Source of the DNA: an uncultured Eubacteriales bacterium
GTDB lineage: Bacteria; Bacillota; Clostridia; UMGS1883; UMGS1540
Reading direction: 5' to 3'
DNA: 15,456 bases
NCBI GenBank assembly: GCA_900552775.1
Contig: USAP01000020.1
Coordinates: 1-15,456 of the forward strand
Position 1 is the first letter of the stretch, and each line of letters starts with the position of its first letter. Under the pieces are notes generated by a model, which saw nothing but the letters and a program-made list of their open reading frames with translations, did no database searches and had not been told where the DNA came from. A program made the position numbers and the translations under genes. This document shows, in pieces, positions 14,510 to 15,456 of this stretch.

Positions 14510-15456
14510 TTAATAATTTTCGGATTTAAGTTTTTCAACATACGCTTCATATGAAGGCTTGCTTGCTATAAGCGAGTTTCTTATCGCCGTTGTTTTCTCG
14601 TTTGTGTATCCCCATATAACATTTACGGGAAGTCCTGCGCAGTTTTGGTGAATAAACTTTGAATCCTCCGCAAAAAGTCTTATGCATCCGTGTGACGCAG
14701 GCTGACCGATAACCTTATAGCCAGTGCGGCTTAAGCTTGCGTAATAATTTCCGTTTAAAGGAATCGAGTGAAAGCAAACATCGCCGGCAATGCTTGAAGC
14801 GTATAAAACATAGCAGTTATAGCGTGAGAAGTAATACCACTTTCCGCCTATAGGCGTAACTTTAAAACTGCCGCACGGCGTGCTGCCGTTGACGCCCGTA
14901 CTGCAAAGCATATATCTCACCGGCTCAACGGTGCCCCATGGGCTTTTGCCGTATACCGTAATAAGCTGTGCAGCCTGGTTTACCTCAAGGCTTGTAACTG
15001 TGTAATTTACTTCGGGCATGTAAAGCGTTATCTGTCCCGGTGCATAGTCGGGTTTAACCTCGTAATATCCGCCCGTGTAGCCTATAACCGATGCGTACGG
15101 CTCTGCCGGAACCATAACCGCTCCGTTTGCGGCAATGTAAGGCGCCGGATTGTCATATGCAACGCCGCCCACAAAAAGGTTTCTGTATCCTATGCCCTGC
15201 CATATTGATCTGTCTCCGAAATTGACATATACAGAGTTGTCGCGCGTATCATGATTTACATAGCAGCGGAAAACCACGCCGAAATCGTCAAGCGACATGT
15301 ACATAACCCCGTCTTTATATTCCGCCTGGTATTTACCCTGTTTCCACTCTCCGTCCGTTATGTACCAGGGCGAAGCGTTGTGAATCGTAACCGAAAGCCC
15401 GTCCTTTTTAATTATTGCCGCGCTTGCAGCCGTGCACATCGCCGCAAAAATCAAAG
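14510..15456 (-). CDS. L,D-transpeptidase (YkuD family), exported, N-terminus outside the window
   Basis: At least 314 residues of an exported cell-wall enzyme. The C-terminal part is a YkuD catalytic domain with SHGCIRL (catalytic Cys about residue 257 of the visible part) and the partner histidine in CFHSIPL. Such enzymes make 3-3 or other L,D cross-links in peptidoglycan. Ahead of it, about residues 20-135 resemble a copper amine oxidase N-terminal-like (stalk) domain (GVMYMSLDDFGVVF, TRDNSVYVNF). The visible start LIFAAMCTAASAA is a signal peptide core and cleavage site. The TTG near the edge is probably an internal leucine, so the true start lies beyond the window. It is the first visible gene of the cluster leading into recJ, 20 bases downstream. 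Confidence 0.9.
   Translation of the reverse strand, partial: LIFAAMCTAASAAIIKKDGLSVTIHNASPWYITDGEWKQGKYQAEYKDGVMYMSLDDFGVVFRCYVNHDTRDNSVYVNFGDRSIWQGIGYRNLFVGGVAYDNPAPYIAANGAVMVPAEPYASVIGYTGGYYEVKPDYAPGQITLYMPEVNYTVTSLEVNQAAQLITVYGKSPWGTVEPVRYMLCSTGVNGSTPCGSFKVTPIGGKWYYFSRYNCYVLYASSIAGDVCFHSIPLNGNYYASLSRTGYKVIGQPASHGCIRLFAEDSKFIHQNCAGLPVNVIWGYTNEKTTAIRNSLIASKPSYEAYVEKLKSENY

Overview
The window looks like chromosomal DNA of an anaerobic, low-to-medium GC Clostridia-type Firmicute. The evidence is the strong AGGAGG-type ribosome binding sites, a HemZ-type radical SAM enzyme, a bifunctional Rel, a BlaI/BlaR1-type pair and the overall gene order. I cannot name the species.

Layout. (1) Positions 1-1799, + strand: the tail of one gene, then a PIG-L/LmbE-type deacetylase and a NagB-like sugar-phosphate isomerase/deaminase homologue, closed by a strong intrinsic terminator. 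This looks like the end of an amino-sugar catabolic operon. (2) Positions 1849-4500, - strand: a BlaI-type repressor and an M56 (BlaR1-type) membrane metallopeptidase with a 4-base overlap. They are expressed from a promoter that carries one operator in its spacer and a second just downstream. The sensor half of the M56 protein is not a penicillin-binding domain but ends in a copper-amine-oxidase-N-like ('stalk') domain. (3) Positions 4500-5466: a scarred region. It holds a + strand promoter with two 15-bp palindromes but no proper gene behind it, a DUF4234-like small membrane protein that seems to lose its C-terminus at that same place, the C-terminal remnant of a large serine recombinase, and an imperfect copy of the 3' end and terminator of the adjacent tRNA gene. 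(4) Positions 5467-5628, - strand: tRNA-Leu(UAG) with its own promoter, a leader hairpin and a terminator. (5) Positions 5653-15456, - strand: a tightly packed housekeeping cluster read in the order L,D-transpeptidase (cut by the window edge), recJ, rel, MBL-fold hydrolase, hemZ-like, Udk-type nucleoside kinase, radA. Several genes overlap or are separated by fewer than 25 bases, which suggests co-transcription.

How the genes relate. RecJ and RadA act in recombinational repair and Rel sets the (p)ppGpp level. The MBL hydrolase, HemZ-like enzyme and nucleoside kinase are metabolic passengers commonly seen near rel in Clostridia. The BlaI/M56 pair is a self-contained sensing module that probably answers to a cell-envelope signal, and no obvious target gene other than itself lies in the window. 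The most unusual part is 4430-5550, where two operator-bearing promoters stand back to back beside deletion or insertion scars. I found no rRNA, CRISPR array, intact insertion sequence or clear novel defence system.
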